The translations under genes and the position numbers were made by a program. From Candidatus Hecatella orcuttiae (lineage in GTDB: Archaea; Thermoproteota; Bathyarchaeia; Hecatellales; Hecatellaceae): 64,000 nucleotides of DNA. The stretch is from assembly GCA_002011035.2 (NCBI GenBank), contig MTLY02000003.1:1-64000 (forward strand), written 5' to 3'. A model generated the notes under the pieces. That model was not told the DNA's origin, made no database searches, and worked only from the letters and a program-made list of their open reading frames with translations. Each line of letters starts with the position of its first letter. Positions within the stretch are counted from its first letter, which is position 1. Positions 1 through 10,126 of this stretch are shown here, piece by piece.

Positions 1-651
<651 letters not shown>

Positions 652-828
652 ACGAAACCCTTCGACTAAGGGCGAAAGGGGAAGCGGTAAACCCGCACTT
701 TTTCCGCGTAACCAAATGCAATTCCCGAAGAGAATCTTCGTGGGATGAAGGGCGGAGCAGGCCTCCTTTCAGAGGCTTGCAATGGTCGCCGTGCAGAGTT
801 TCGCAAGCTGGACGTGGCTTCAACGAGA
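652..828 (+). other. 16S-23S internal transcribed spacer, no tRNA
   Basis: About 175 bases separate the 16S anti-SD end from the conserved 23S start (ggtggatagctgggctcagg). No cloverleaf or T-arm is visible, so there is no tRNA-Ala of the kind found in many euryarchaeal operons. Short complementary stretches near both ends could form processing stems, but I did not fold them. Confidence 0.8.
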
Positions 829-2880
829 ACCCGACATGATACGCTGCCTGGTGGATAGCTGGGCTCAGGCGCTGAGGAAGGGCGTGGCAAGCTGCGATAA
901 GCCCCGGGTAGGCGCAAGCGGCCTTCGATCCGGGGATGCCCGAATGGGAATCCCACCGCTGGACTTCGGTCCAACGGTGCTCCTTCACGGAGCGGGAACC
1001 CCCCGAAGTGAAGCATCTCATTAGGGGGAGGAAAAGAAACTAACTAGGATTCCCCTAGTAGCGGCGAGCGAAAAGGGAACAGCTCAAACCGAAGACCGTG
1101 GAGAAATCCGCGGCCGATGTGGGGTTGCGGAGCCGACTGCCTCCTAACCGGCGAAGCTGAAGTGGCATGGAAAGGCCTGCCGGAGAGGGTGATAGCCCCG
1201 TAAGCGTAAGCTGGAAGGAGTTGGGTCGGCTTCCTGAGTAGCATACCTTGGTTTTGGTATGCGAAGCTGGGAGAAACCAACTTCCAAAGCTAAATACGTC
1301 CTGAGACCGATAGCGCACTAGTACGGTGACGGAAAGCTGAAAAGGACCCCGGAAGGGGTGTGAAAAGAGCTTGAAACCAGGCAGCTACACCGCGCACCGG
1401 CCTGAAAGGGTGGATTCCAGCCAAAGGAATCCGCGGCAACGCGGAGGACGAGGCTGGAGGACCAGGGTCGGGCGTTCCGTCTAGAAACACGGGCCGGGGA
1501 GTTCACGGCTGTGGCGAGCTTAAGGCTGTCAACGCCGAAGGCGCAGGGAAACCGACAGGCCTGCAGCCGAGCTTAGGCTCGGTGAGGGGCGAGGTCTGAA
1601 AGGGCCTGGAGTCACAGCTGTGAGACTAGAAGCCGGGCGATCTAGCCCTGGGTAGGGTGAAGCCGGGCGAAAGCCCGGTGGAGGCCCGCAAGGGTGCTGA
1701 CGTGCAATTCGCTCCCCTAACCTGGGGCTAGGGGCTAAAGACCAATCTAGCCCGGAGATAGCTAGTTCCCTCCGAAGTGGGTCGCAGCCCAGTCCCCCCG
1801 GAGGCTGTTGAGGGGGTAGAGCACTGATTGGGAAGCAAGGGATCGAAAGGTCCCACTTTCCTTTCAAACTCCGAATCCCTCAACGTCGGAGAAGGGGGGA
1901 AACGGGTTCCAGGGGGTAAGCTCCTGGACCGAGAGGGGGACAACCCAGACTGAGGTTAAGGCCCCCAAATGCCAGCTAAACGTCAAACCAAAGGGCGTTC
2001 TTGGCCTAAAACAGCGGGAAGGTTGGCTTAGAGGCAGCCATCCTTTAAAGAGTGCGTAACAGCTCACCCGCCGAGGCCAGGAGCCCCGAAAATGGACGGG
2101 GCTAAGCTGGCTGCCGATACCTCAGGGTGCAACTTAGGTTGCAACCTGGTAGGAGGGCGTCCTGACTGGGGAGAAGTTGAGCTGTGAAGTTCAATGGACC
2201 GGTCAGGAGTGCAGATCCCGGTGGTAGTAACAGCCAAGAGGGGTGAGAATCCCCTCCGCCGAAGGGGCCAGGGTTCCCCGGCAACACGTCGTTGGCCGGG
2301 GGTAAGCCGGTCCTAAGGTCTAGCTTAACCGCGACAGACCGAAAGGGAAACCGGTTAATATTCCGGTGCCTGCAGGATACCATGCGGCAACGCAGGCCTA
2401 GCCTCTGACACTTCAAGGTAGGGGAAGCAGGGTCGTCGCCCTGTTTAACCGGCCGAGGGCCGGGGAGCGCCGTAATGGCGAGAACCGGTTCGAGGCGGGA
2501 ATAGCCGCCCCCTTTAGGGCGGTTTCCCCGATCCTTGGAGTCAATGAAAAGGAGGCTGGGAAAGGGGATTCCTGCAGACCGTACCGAGAACCGACACTGG
2601 TGCCCTAGGTGAGAAGCCTCAGGTGTGTCGGGTGTACTCCGGGGCGAGGGAACTCGGCAAAATAGCCCCGTAACTTCGGGATAAGGGGTGCCTGCCGTTT
2701 CGGCTTCGGCTGGAACAGCAGGTCGCAGTGACAAGGGGGTCCCGACTGTTTACTAAAAACGTAGGGAGCCGCAAGCCCGAAAGGGTGTGTACGGCTCTTG
2801 AATCCTGGCCAGTGACGGTACCTGAAACTCGGGTACAACCGAGCTAAGGGCCGTTAAACGCCGGGAGTAACTCTGACTCT

Positions 2881-3664
2881 CGAGCTTAAAGGGAGTCGTT
2901 AAACCCGGCTGTATGCTGGGAAACCGGAACCCAGCGCCCCCGAGAGAGGGAAAAGAGCGTTGGGCGTTGAAGGTGACCAGCAGGGAACCACCCTCCAGAA
3001 AGCCACAAAAACTGCGCATGCAACACCATAACAGGGCGTGAGAGTCCATGGTGCTCCATGAGTTCAGTGACCTAGCCGACGTTAAGGCGCTGCCGAAACG
3101 CCGCAAATACCTAGCCTACTACCTAGCTGGCTTCGCCGACGGTGAAGGCTGCTTTTCAATCTCAGTCAAAAGGCAGAATGACACAAAATTCGGATGGGTC
3201 GTCGACCCTGTCTTCCATGTGACGCAGCATAAAGACAACCGGCTGGTGTTGGAGTTGTTTCGGAGAATGCTGCAATGCGGTCGAATAATATCGAAGCCGG
3301 GCCAGGAGAACCTTCTCCAATACGTTGTCGACAACAGAAGGCAGCTGAAAGAAAAGGTCATACCTTTCTTCAGAAAGCATCGCCTCCTAGCCAAAGCCAA
3401 GGCCTTCAGCTTCTTCGCCGAGGTGGTGGAAAACCTTGAAAAGGGAGCTCATAGAAAAGCGTCGAGTTTCAAAGAGCTCATAAGAAACGTTTACGAGCAC
3501 TCCGCCGACCGAAAACATGAGCTTGACGGTATACTGAAGGAGATCGATGAAAGGGTGGACGCCTCAGAGACCATACGCCGGGCACCCCAAAGCCAGCCTT
3601 CAGCCTAGAAGGTTGGGGTGAAGATATGGTCCAGTATCCCCATTTCCCAAGATGGTGGATGTTG
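2881..3664 (+). mobile_element. Group I self-splicing intron in 23S rRNA
   Basis: The exons join as ...gactct | cttaaggtagcc..., the conserved L1925 site also used by the Tetrahymena and Physarum group I introns. Exon gactct pairs with ggagtc (2892-2897), giving the diagnostic U.G pair at the 5' splice site, and the intron ends in G (3664). Core helices I can trace: P3 cccggc (2904-2909)/gccggg (3577-3582); P4 tgctgg (2914-2919)/ccagca (2977-2982); P7 gaccat (3569-3574)/atggtc (3626-3631); P8 caccccaa (3583-3590)/ttggggtg (3613-3620); a P9-like hairpin ccat...atgg follows. aagatatggtcc matches the S element. Most archaeal rRNA introns are instead bulge-helix-bulge type. Group I introns in archaea are known but uncommon. 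Confidence 0.92.
3048..3608 (+). CDS. Intron-encoded LAGLIDADG homing endonuclease
   Basis: 186-residue protein with one LAGLIDADG motif (YLAGFADGEGCF, about residues 26-37), so it probably acts as a homodimer, like other single-motif enzymes. Such enzymes cut an intronless rRNA allele at the insertion site and so spread the intron. The frame lies within the 23S group I intron. Its 3' end runs into the catalytic core: codons near the stop also form the 5' strand of P7, the 3' strand of P3 and the 5' strand of P8. The C-terminal residues are therefore constrained by RNA structure. No clear ribosome site is seen; ATG 3048 is the first start, and ATG 3057 is possible. Confidence 0.92.
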   Translation: MVLHEFSDLADVKALPKRRKYLAYYLAGFADGEGCFSISVKRQNDTKFGWVVDPVFHVTQHKDNRLVLELFRRMLQCGRIISKPGQENLLQYVVDNRRQLKEKVIPFFRKHRLLAKAKAFSFFAEVVENLEKGAHRKASSFKELIRNVYEHSADRKHELDGILKEIDERVDASETIRRAPQSQPSA

Positions 3665-4317
3665 CTTAAGGTAGCCAAATGCCTTGTCGGGTAAGTTCCG
3701 ACGTGCATGAATGGAACAACGAGGGCCCCGCTGTCCCCGCCCGGAACCCGGTGAAGCCACATAACTTGGACGAACAGTCCAGGAACTTCCAACGGGGAGA
3801 GAAGACCCCGTGGAGCTTTACTGCAGCTTGTCGTTGGGGCATGGCTCTGGATGCAGAGCGTAGGCGGGAGCCGTTGACCTTGGCTTCTCCGGGAGCCTTG
3901 GGAGGCGCCGATGGAACACCGCCCTTCTGGGGCTGTGTCCCTAACCGGGGCTTGGGCCTCGGGACACCGGCAGGTGGGCAGTTTGGCTGGGGCGGCACTC
4001 CCTTAAAAAGATATCAAGGGAGCCCAAAGCTCGGCTCAACCGGGACAGGAATCCGGTGTAGAGGGCAAGGCCAAAAGCCGGGCTGACTGGATTCTTAAAA
4101 GCAGAGAATCCAGAGGCGAAAGCCGGGCCTAGCGATCCTTCATGTCCCCCTTGGTGGGGGCTGGAGGTGACAGAAAAGTTACCCCGGGGATAACAGACTC
4201 GTCGCGGGTGAGAGTCCCCATCGACCCCGCGGTTTGGTACCTCGATGTCGGCCCTTCCCATCCTGGCAGTGCAGCAGCTGCCAAGGGCGGGGCTGCTCGC
4301 CCATTAAAGGGGAACGC

Positions 4318-4350
<33 letters not shown>

Positions 4351-4729
4351 ACTCTACCTGTTGGAAGTGTTGGCCGCCTGAGGGGAAGGTGCCCTCAGTA
4401 CGAGAGGAACGGGGTGTCGCAGCCTACAGTTTACCGGTTGTCCGACAGGGCAAACGCCGGGCAGCCGCGCTGTCGGGGATAAGAGCTGAAAGCATCTAAG
4501 CTCGAAGCCCCTCCCGAAAATAGGCGGCCATTTCGCGGCCTACGCCGGCTTGGCAACAGGGCTGGTTGCCGCGAACGAGGGCTGGGGTAGAAGACCCCGT
4601 TGATGGAGTGGACGTGTACGCGCCAAGGCCTTCGGGCCGAGGCGTTCAGCGTGCCACCCCCAACCGCCCGAGGTGTCGGGTTTAAGTGCGAAGCTACGTC
4701 TGGGCGAAAAATCCTCTGCACGGCGAGTG

Positions 4730-4764
4730 CTCTTTTTTACCAGGTTTTTCTCTGCGCTTTTCCT
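4730..4764 (+). terminator. T-rich termination region after 23S rRNA
   Basis: Several T tracts (tcttttttac at 4731-4740, gtttttc near 4744-4750, gcttttcc near 4756) follow the end of the 23S gene. T-rich tracts are the usual archaeal termination signal. Read-through into the nearby RNase P RNA cannot be excluded. Confidence 0.45.
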
Positions 4765-4808
4765 TCTTGGGGGAAAGCTTAACTGGGAGGGTTGAGCTGT
4801 TCTTTTGG

Positions 4809-5118
4809 GTTGGCGAGCAGGTGGGCGACTTCCCAGCCCCTAGGAGGGGTTGGAGGAAACTCCGCTCACACGGTGGAGCTCGCGGTGCCGCAAGGCATAG
4901 GACGAGAGTCCTAACCCCAGAGCAGAAACGGAATGTCCCAGCCTGGCATGGCGATGGGGCGTGCTAAGTCGCCGAGGACGGGCTGGGAAGCATTGAAACG
5001 GCTGCTTCGCGAGGTGCAAGGGCGAATAGGCGTCGATGAACCTCCACCTGAGACGCGGGTGGCCCGCGTAGCCGCATGTCGCCTAAAACAGAAAGCGGGT
5101 TACGGCCTGCACGCCAAC
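4809..5118 (+). ncRNA. rnpB: RNase P RNA
   Basis: Catalytic RNA of ribonuclease P, which removes tRNA 5' leaders. Conserved blocks are readable: ggaggaaactccgctcac (CR-I-like), gagagtcctaac, the cagagcagaaac segment and the 3' block acagaaagcgggttacggcc (CR-V-like). The outer ends pair as gttggcg..gcagg (4809-4821) with cctgc.cgccaac (5106-5118), forming the P1 stem and fixing the boundaries. It lies about 120 bp downstream of the 23S gene on the same strand. The three-frame ORFs over it are not coding. Confidence 0.92.
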
Positions 5119-5179
5119 CCATCAAATGCATACGCCAACTTTCGGTTTGAAGCATTCACCCAAAGAATCCTAGAACTCA

Positions 5180-5201
5180 ATTTTTTGTTTTGTTTCTTTC
5201 C
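5180..5201 (+). terminator. T-rich terminator after RNase P RNA
   Basis: A run ttttttgttttgtttctttc lies about 60 bp after the closing P1 strand of the RNase P RNA, a typical archaeal intrinsic termination tract. Confidence 0.45.
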
Positions 5202-5225
5202 TAAAGCTGAACTAGCTTTTCATTG

Positions 5226-5429
5226 TTAAACCATAAACACGAAATAAAGGAGAATTAACACAGTTGCAACAATTCCACTTATAATGTAAGCGATTTTCTT
5301 GCGTTTTTCCCTTTTATGTGTCCAGGTGTACGGATGACGCATATTGGGGGACAATTTAATTTCGTTTACACCTGGAACAGAGTAAGTGTCAACTAACCAC
5401 TCACTCAGCTTCTTCTTTTTCTTTGTCAA
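5226..5429 (-). CDS. Small tail-anchored membrane protein, unknown
   Basis: 67 residues: a lysine-rich N-terminus (TKKKKK), a short soluble stretch, a basic KREKRKK patch and one C-terminal hydrophobic helix (about residues 46-66). The layout fits a tail-anchored or single-span protein with the N-terminus in the cytoplasm. The start is a TTG with a weak upstream ttaagga. The surrounding 5.1-5.6 kb stretch is AT-rich, unlike its neighbours. I do not recognise the family; it could be a chance ORF, but the basic-then-hydrophobic pattern argues for a real gene. Confidence 0.45.
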   Translation of the reverse strand: MTKKKKKLSEWLVDTYSVPGVNEIKLSPNMRHPYTWTHKREKRKKIAYIISGIVATVLILLYFVFMV

Positions 5430-5643
5430 TCCTTAAGCATCATCCTCTTGAGATTAATATAAATCCAAAGGCGTATATTTTTTATGCGTGGTCATAAGCA
5501 GTTTGGTTTAGTCCGATTTGGCTATACCTACTTCAGTTTCACTGCTTCCTTATTTTTTATAAGGACAGTTAACATAGTAAACCTATTTCTCCTTCCATTG
5601 ATGTTAAATCCAGAAAGCTGGTCGAAGGCGGAGGTTTGGGGAG

Positions 5644-6177
5644 TTGAACGGTGAGCATCCCCCCGTCAAGCTTTACGCCTACATGCTGGAGCAGGATGAC
5701 CCTCGGAAGTGCACCTCCGCCAAGCTGCTCAGGTTCCACCTAGCCCGGGGGATAAGGCGGGCTTCCCAGCTTCCTCGGCAGGCGGTTCTCCTAGACCCCT
5801 CGTCCCCTGTCCCCTTGGCCTCCGAAGACAGGCCGAGGGTGGAGCGGTGGGGCCTCGTAGCCGTGGACTGCTCTTGGAACAGGGTGGAGGAGGTCTTCAC
5901 CCGGAGGCTCCGAGGCGTAGGCCGGCGTCTCCCCTTCCTGGTGGCGGCTAACCCTGTCAACTACGGGCAGCCTGGAAAACTGAGCTCCTTGGAGGCCTTG
6001 GCCGCTGCGCTTCACATCCTAGGCTTCAAGGCTGAAGGCGAGCGGCTTCTGGCCCTTTACAAGTGGGGCTCCAGCTTTCTCTCCCTCAACCGGGAGCTGC
6101 TGGAAGCCTACCGCCAAGCTGGAAGCCGGGAGGAGGTCTTGAGGCTTGAGGAATCCTACCGCCCAGCCCCGGCTTAG
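5644..6177 (+). CDS. tsr3: 16S/18S rRNA aminocarboxypropyltransferase Tsr3
   Basis: 177 residues, usual family length. Tsr3 transfers the 3-amino-3-carboxypropyl group of SAM to a small-subunit rRNA pseudouridine derivative in a late maturation step. Family landmarks: DDPRKCTSAKL (about residues 18-28), DCSW (about 75-78), the RRLPFLVAANPVNYG block (about 93-107) and the following LSSLEALAAAL. The start is TTG 5644, with ggaggt eight bases upstream. It ends tail to tail with the minus-strand NAD(P)HX repair gene, overlapping by 4 bp. Confidence 0.93.
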   Translation: MNGEHPPVKLYAYMLEQDDPRKCTSAKLLRFHLARGIRRASQLPRQAVLLDPSSPVPLASEDRPRVERWGLVAVDCSWNRVEEVFTRRLRGVGRRLPFLVAANPVNYGQPGKLSSLEALAAALHILGFKAEGERLLALYKWGSSFLSLNRELLEAYRQAGSREEVLRLEESYRPAPA

Positions 6178-7691
6178 GGCTTCTCCCTGAGAAGCATGGG
6201 GTTCTCCATGAGGCGGGGCACCTCCTCCAAAAGGTCCGTGGGCAGAATGTGGTAGCCTTTCCTCTTCAGGGTCAGGTTTCCCGCCTCCCCGTTGACGAAG
6301 GCTCCGGCCACCGAAGCCTCAAAGGGCTTGACGCCTAAGGCCATGAGCCCCCCCACGATGCCGGAGAGGACGTCGCCTGTGCCCCCCACGGTCATGCCCG
6401 GGTTGCCCGTGCGGTTGAATTTGACCCTCCGGCCGTCGGATATGATGTCCACGTTTCCCTTGAGGAGGACCACGGCCTTCAGCCTCGTTGAGGCCTCCTT
6501 CACCTGCTCTCCCCTTTCTCGGAGGCCGCTGTGGGGCTTCGCCCCTGTGACCAGCTCAAACTCTCCCCCGTGGGGGGTGAGCACGCAGGCTGTTCTGGCC
6601 TCCCGCCTCAGCGCTCCGAAGAGCTTCAAGCCGTCAGCGTCCAGCAGCAGAGGCTTAGCCAGCCCCTCCACGGCCTTCAACAAAAGCTCCACAGCCTCCT
6701 TGGTCCTTTCCCTCGTCTCCAAGCCCGGCCCTAGGACGACGGCGGTGGCCCGGTGGAGATAGGACTCTAGGGTTTTCAAGTCCTCAGGGTCCAGGTAGTC
6801 TCCGCTCAGCTTCACCGTGATAAGATTGGGGGAGTAGGAGGAAACCACCCGAGCTGTCTCCCGGGGAGCGGCCACGTAGACTAGGTCCACTCCCGTCTGA
6901 AGAGCAGCCATCCCCGCCAAGGCCGGCGCGCCCGTGTAGGTTCCGCTGCCTCCCACCACCAGCAGCCTCCCGAAGTCTCCCTTGTGAGCGTCAGCCGGCC
7001 GGGTCCGCCGAGTTCTCCTCACATCCCCAGGGCCTGCGTAGGCTTCCGCCTCCGGGGGAAGACCGATGTCGGCTACGACGACCTTTCCCGCGTAGGCTGA
7101 GGCCTTGAGGAGGCCTGTTTTGGGGGCGTGGAAGGTCACAGTCATGTCCGCCCTGACGGCTTCCCCCAGCACCTCCCCGGTGGAGGCGTCGATGCCCGTG
7201 GGCACATCCACGGCCACCCGGTAGGCGGAGGCTTGGTTGATGGCCCTCACCGCCTGAAGGATGGGCTGCTGGATTCTCCCCCTAACCCCCGTGCCCAACA
7301 GGGCGTCCACCACCACCGCCGCCGCGGCCTCCGCCTTGGGGACGAGGGACGAATCCCTGGCGGTGGAAAGTCGGAGGCTTAAGTCCATGTTTTTGACGGC
7401 CTTCCAGTTGAGGGCGACGCTGGGGTCGGAGATTTTCTCCTCCCCCCCGACCAGGACGGCTGAGACCTGAAAGCCCCTGGAAGCTAGATGCCGGGCTGCC
7501 ACCATGCCGTCGCCGCCGTTTCGCCCTGTTCCCAGGTAGAACATGCAGGTTTTCCCCTTCTTCAAGGCGGCCACGGCTTCGGCCACGGCTTTCCCGGCGC
7601 ATTCCATCATCTGCGGCTTGGACACGCCCAAATACTCAGCGTTGTCCTCTAGGGCTGCCATTTCCTCGGCTGTTACGCTTTCCCGGTTCAC
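6174..7691 (-). CDS. nnr: Bifunctional NAD(P)H-hydrate repair enzyme
   Basis: 505 residues with two domains. The N-terminal half is a YjeF-type NAD(P)HX epimerase (FYLGTGRNGGDGMVAARHL near residues 52-70). The C-terminal half is an ADP-dependent (S)-NAD(P)HX dehydratase with a ribokinase-like fold; GGTGDVLSG near residue 440 carries the catalytic Asp region. Together they repair hydrated nicotinamide cofactors, damage expected to be frequent at high temperature. The ATG start lies about 110 bp from the divergent Lrp-like gene. The two-domain form is normal for archaea and bacteria. Confidence 0.95.
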   Translation of the reverse strand: MNRESVTAEEMAALEDNAEYLGVSKPQMMECAGKAVAEAVAALKKGKTCMFYLGTGRNGGDGMVAARHLASRGFQVSAVLVGGEEKISDPSVALNWKAVKNMDLSLRLSTARDSSLVPKAEAAAAVVVDALLGTGVRGRIQQPILQAVRAINQASAYRVAVDVPTGIDASTGEVLGEAVRADMTVTFHAPKTGLLKASAYAGKVVVADIGLPPEAEAYAGPGDVRRTRRTRPADAHKGDFGRLLVVGGSGTYTGAPALAGMAALQTGVDLVYVAAPRETARVVSSYSPNLITVKLSGDYLDPEDLKTLESYLHRATAVVLGPGLETRERTKEAVELLLKAVEGLAKPLLLDADGLKLFGALRREARTACVLTPHGGEFELVTGAKPHSGLRERGEQVKEASTRLKAVVLLKGNVDIISDGRRVKFNRTGNPGMTVGGTGDVLSGIVGGLMALGVKPFEASVAGAFVNGEAGNLTLKRKGYHILPTDLLEEVPRLMENPMLLREKP

Positions 7692-7803
7692 GGGTTCTCC
7701 CTTCTCATCTTTGTAGAGGGTCTGAAGGCCTTAAAGATTTTAGTGGGCGGCGGGGGGTAGTTTTATAACCATGGTGGTGGAAGATTCTAGGTGGTGAACA
7801 CCT

Positions 7804-8043
7804 TTGCCGACGGCTTACGTGCTGATCAATTCGGAGATAGGGTCTGAAGAAGCTGTTCTCCTAGAGTTGAGGAAGATAAAAAACGTGGTGGAATCCTACG
7901 TGGTCTACGGGGTCTACGATATTATCGCCAAGGTGGAAGCTGAAACCATGGAGAAACTCAAAGAATGCATCACCTGGAACATCCGCCGCCTGGAGAAAGT
8001 CCGCTCCACCCTCACCATGATCGTCATCGAGCCTGGAACATAA
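7804..8043 (+). CDS. Stand-alone Lrp/AsnC ligand-binding (RAM) domain protein
   Basis: 79 residues matching only the C-terminal RAM/AsnC effector domain of Lrp-type regulators (TAYVLINSEIGSEEAVL ... GVYDIIAKVEAETMEKLKE). There is no DNA-binding helix-turn-helix. Stand-alone RAM proteins form dimers or octamers, bind amino acids and can modulate full-length Lrp proteins. The start is TTG 7804. Its effector and partner cannot be read from the sequence. Confidence 0.88.
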   Translation: MPTAYVLINSEIGSEEAVLLELRKIKNVVESYVVYGVYDIIAKVEAETMEKLKECITWNIRRLEKVRSTLTMIVIEPGT

Positions 8044-8115
8044 CCCAGCTGGCTCTCAGCCGAACAGAACCCTTTTTTCCCGGCTAATTTTATCTCTGAA
8101 GTAGGCTAATGGGAG

Positions 8116-9468
8116 ATGCCATTAGAGGTTCATGTGGGCTTCGACGACACCGACTCCCCCCTGGGAGGATGCACCACCTACATCGGAGCCCGGCTGGTTG
8201 AAATTCTGGCCGAGAAAGGCTTCGCCTTCCTAGACTACCCCAACCTAGTGAGGCTGAACCCCAACATTCCCTGGAAGACCCGGGGCAACGGCGCCGTCTG
8301 CCTCCGCCTCTCCGTAGGCGGCGAAGGCGACTACGAGGAGTTGAAGGAAACCGTTCTCGCCTTCATCCGCAGCCACTACGAGAAAGCTTGGAAGGACACG
8401 GAGCCGGCGGTCGCCTTCCTCCGGGGAAGCGTCCCCCCGATGTTGAGAAGCCTCTCCCAGAAGGCCCTGCGGAGGGTGGTGGAGCCGAGGGAAGCCCTCA
8501 GGGTTCTCCGCGCCTGCGGGGGGGAAGCCTTGGAGTTGGAGGGAAGACAGGGTGTCGTGGGAGCTGCGGCTGCCGTCGGAGAGACTTTGGAAGGAGACCA
8601 CACCTACGAGGCGGTGGCCTACCGGCTGCCGGAGCGCAGGGGTGAGCCTCGGGCGGTGAGCTTCGACTCGGTGGTGGAGATGGACAGGGCTACGAGGCCG
8701 TGGACCTTCAACAACCTCGACCCTGAAACAGGCCGGGTGCTGGTGACTCCCCGAGGGCCGGACCCCGTCCTCCTAGGGGTGCGGGGGGAAACCCCCGAAG
8801 CCGTCAAGAAAGCCCTGAGCATGGTTGAAACCGGGGAGAAGCCGGAGCGGTGGGCGGTCTTCAGAACCAATCAGGGCACCGACGCCCACCTGGGGGAGAC
8901 GGTTAAAATCAGGGACATCCCGCCCTACTCCGCGGTGGTGGTGGAGGGCTTCGTAGCCCAGCCGCCTCAGACCGCGCCCGGAGGCCATGTTATCTTCAGG
9001 TTGAAGGATGCCACGGGTGAAATCTTCTGCGCCGCCTACGAGCCCACAGGAAACTTCAGGAACACCGTCAGAGCCCTGAGGGTGGGGGACAGGGTCAAAG
9101 TCTACGGAGGCCTGAGGAAAGCCCAGCCCTTAGGCCCTAGGACCGTCAACCTGGAAAAACTGGAAGTCTTGGAAACGGCTCCCGTGGTGGAGTTCCGCAG
9201 TCCCCTCTGCCCTCGGTGCGGGAAAAGAATGACCTCCATGGGAGCCCACAAGGGGTTCCGGTGTGAAAAATGCAAACACCGCAGCTCAACCCTCCGCAGG
9301 GTTCCGTTCCCCATCCCCCGAAGCCTGTCCAGCGGGCTCTACATGCCTCCGCCTCGAGCTCACAGACATCTAACCAAACCCCTCAGCCGCTACGGGCTGG
9401 AAAAAGCCGGGAAACCCGGCTCCCCACCCCGGCCTGAAGCCTTCTGGGGCCTAGGGCCTCCGGCTTAG
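8116..9468 (+). CDS. tiaS: tRNA(Ile2) 2-agmatinylcytidine synthetase TiaS
   Basis: 450 residues, usual length. TiaS attaches agmatine to C34 of tRNA-Ile(CAU) using ATP, so that it reads AUA. It begins with the diagnostic GFDDTDSPLGGCTTYIG (residues 8-24). A middle domain follows, then an OB-fold (FVAQPPQTAPGGHVIFRLKD) and a C-terminal zinc ribbon (CPRCG...CEKC, about residues 365-388). The ATG start follows a short spacer after the RAM protein. Its 3' end overlaps the convergent membrane-protein gene by 18 bp. Confidence 0.96.
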   Translation: MPLEVHVGFDDTDSPLGGCTTYIGARLVEILAEKGFAFLDYPNLVRLNPNIPWKTRGNGAVCLRLSVGGEGDYEELKETVLAFIRSHYEKAWKDTEPAVAFLRGSVPPMLRSLSQKALRRVVEPREALRVLRACGGEALELEGRQGVVGAAAAVGETLEGDHTYEAVAYRLPERRGEPRAVSFDSVVEMDRATRPWTFNNLDPETGRVLVTPRGPDPVLLGVRGETPEAVKKALSMVETGEKPERWAVFRTNQGTDAHLGETVKIRDIPPYSAVVVEGFVAQPPQTAPGGHVIFRLKDATGEIFCAAYEPTGNFRNTVRALRVGDRVKVYGGLRKAQPLGPRTVNLEKLEVLETAPVVEFRSPLCPRCGKRMTSMGAHKGFRCEKCKHRSSTLRRVPFPIPRSLSSGLYMPPPRAHRHLTKPLSRYGLEKAGKPGSPPRPEAFWGLGPPA

Positions 9469-9999
9469 CTCCGGAACCCGCCCGGCTGGAAGGAGGCTGG
9501 AGAGGTCGTAGCAGCTGTCGAAGACCATGAAGCCCGCCACACTGAAGACGGTCAGCTGCCCTGTCAGGCCTAGGGACACAGCGCCCACCTTCATCAGTCC
9601 CCGAAGCCTGAAAAACCAGAAGGCCGTTCCTCCGCGGCTGCCCCAGTGGTCGTGGAGTTTCTCGTCCAAGAAGCCCAGCGCTGTTAAAGCCGCCAAGAGC
9701 ACCGGTTTAGGATGCTGAAATCCCAGCCCTGCTGAAAGGGCAGCCAAAAAGGCGAGGCCGAAGACCAGGTTCAGCCTGTCCACCTTCAGGGAGGCCAAGC
9801 TGCCCAACACCACGGCGACCATGAGGGTGGCTGTGGAGCCGTCGGTCTGCAGCAGCAGCCAAAAGAGGAAGGCCGCCGCGGCGGAGGCCCCGTAGGCGGG
9901 GAGGCCTTTTTTCCTCTCCCCCCAAACGTCCGCCACCTTCAAGGTGAAGCCCGCGGAGGCGAAGGTGAGAAGGATGAGGGGGTTGAAGGTCAAAGGCAT
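9451..9999 (-). CDS. Polytopic membrane protein, unknown
   Basis: 182 residues with about five hydrophobic segments (around residues 5-20, 35-50, 56-70, 76-110 and 140-165). There is a conserved-looking LDEKLHDHWGSRGGTAFWFFRLR loop and no signal peptide. I do not recognise a named family. Charged residues between hydrophobic segments (DEKLHDH) hint at an enzyme or metal site, but this is speculation. The gene is convergent with tiaS, overlapping by 18 bp, and has its own upstream region facing the oxidase-like pair. Confidence 0.75.
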   Translation of the reverse strand: MPLTFNPLILLTFASAGFTLKVADVWGERKKGLPAYGASAAAAFLFWLLLQTDGSTATLMVAVVLGSLASLKVDRLNLVFGLAFLAALSAGLGFQHPKPVLLAALTALGFLDEKLHDHWGSRGGTAFWFFRLRGLMKVGAVSLGLTGQLTVFSVAGFMVFDSCYDLSSLLPAGRVPELSRRP

Positions 10000-10126
10000 T
10001 CCTTCCGGGGGTTCAGCGGCCTTTGCCGTCGAACTTGGCTGGAGGGTATCTTGAGTTTATCCCACTAAAGTTTTATCCATTATGATGCCCCTTTAATGGG
10101 GATAATCCTTTGGCGGCTGGGCTGTT

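Noticed and set aside
2857-3680. Bulge-helix-bulge archaeal intron interpretation
   Set aside because: The exon junctions, P1 U.G pair, terminal G and the P3/P4/P7/P8 set fit a group I ribozyme better.
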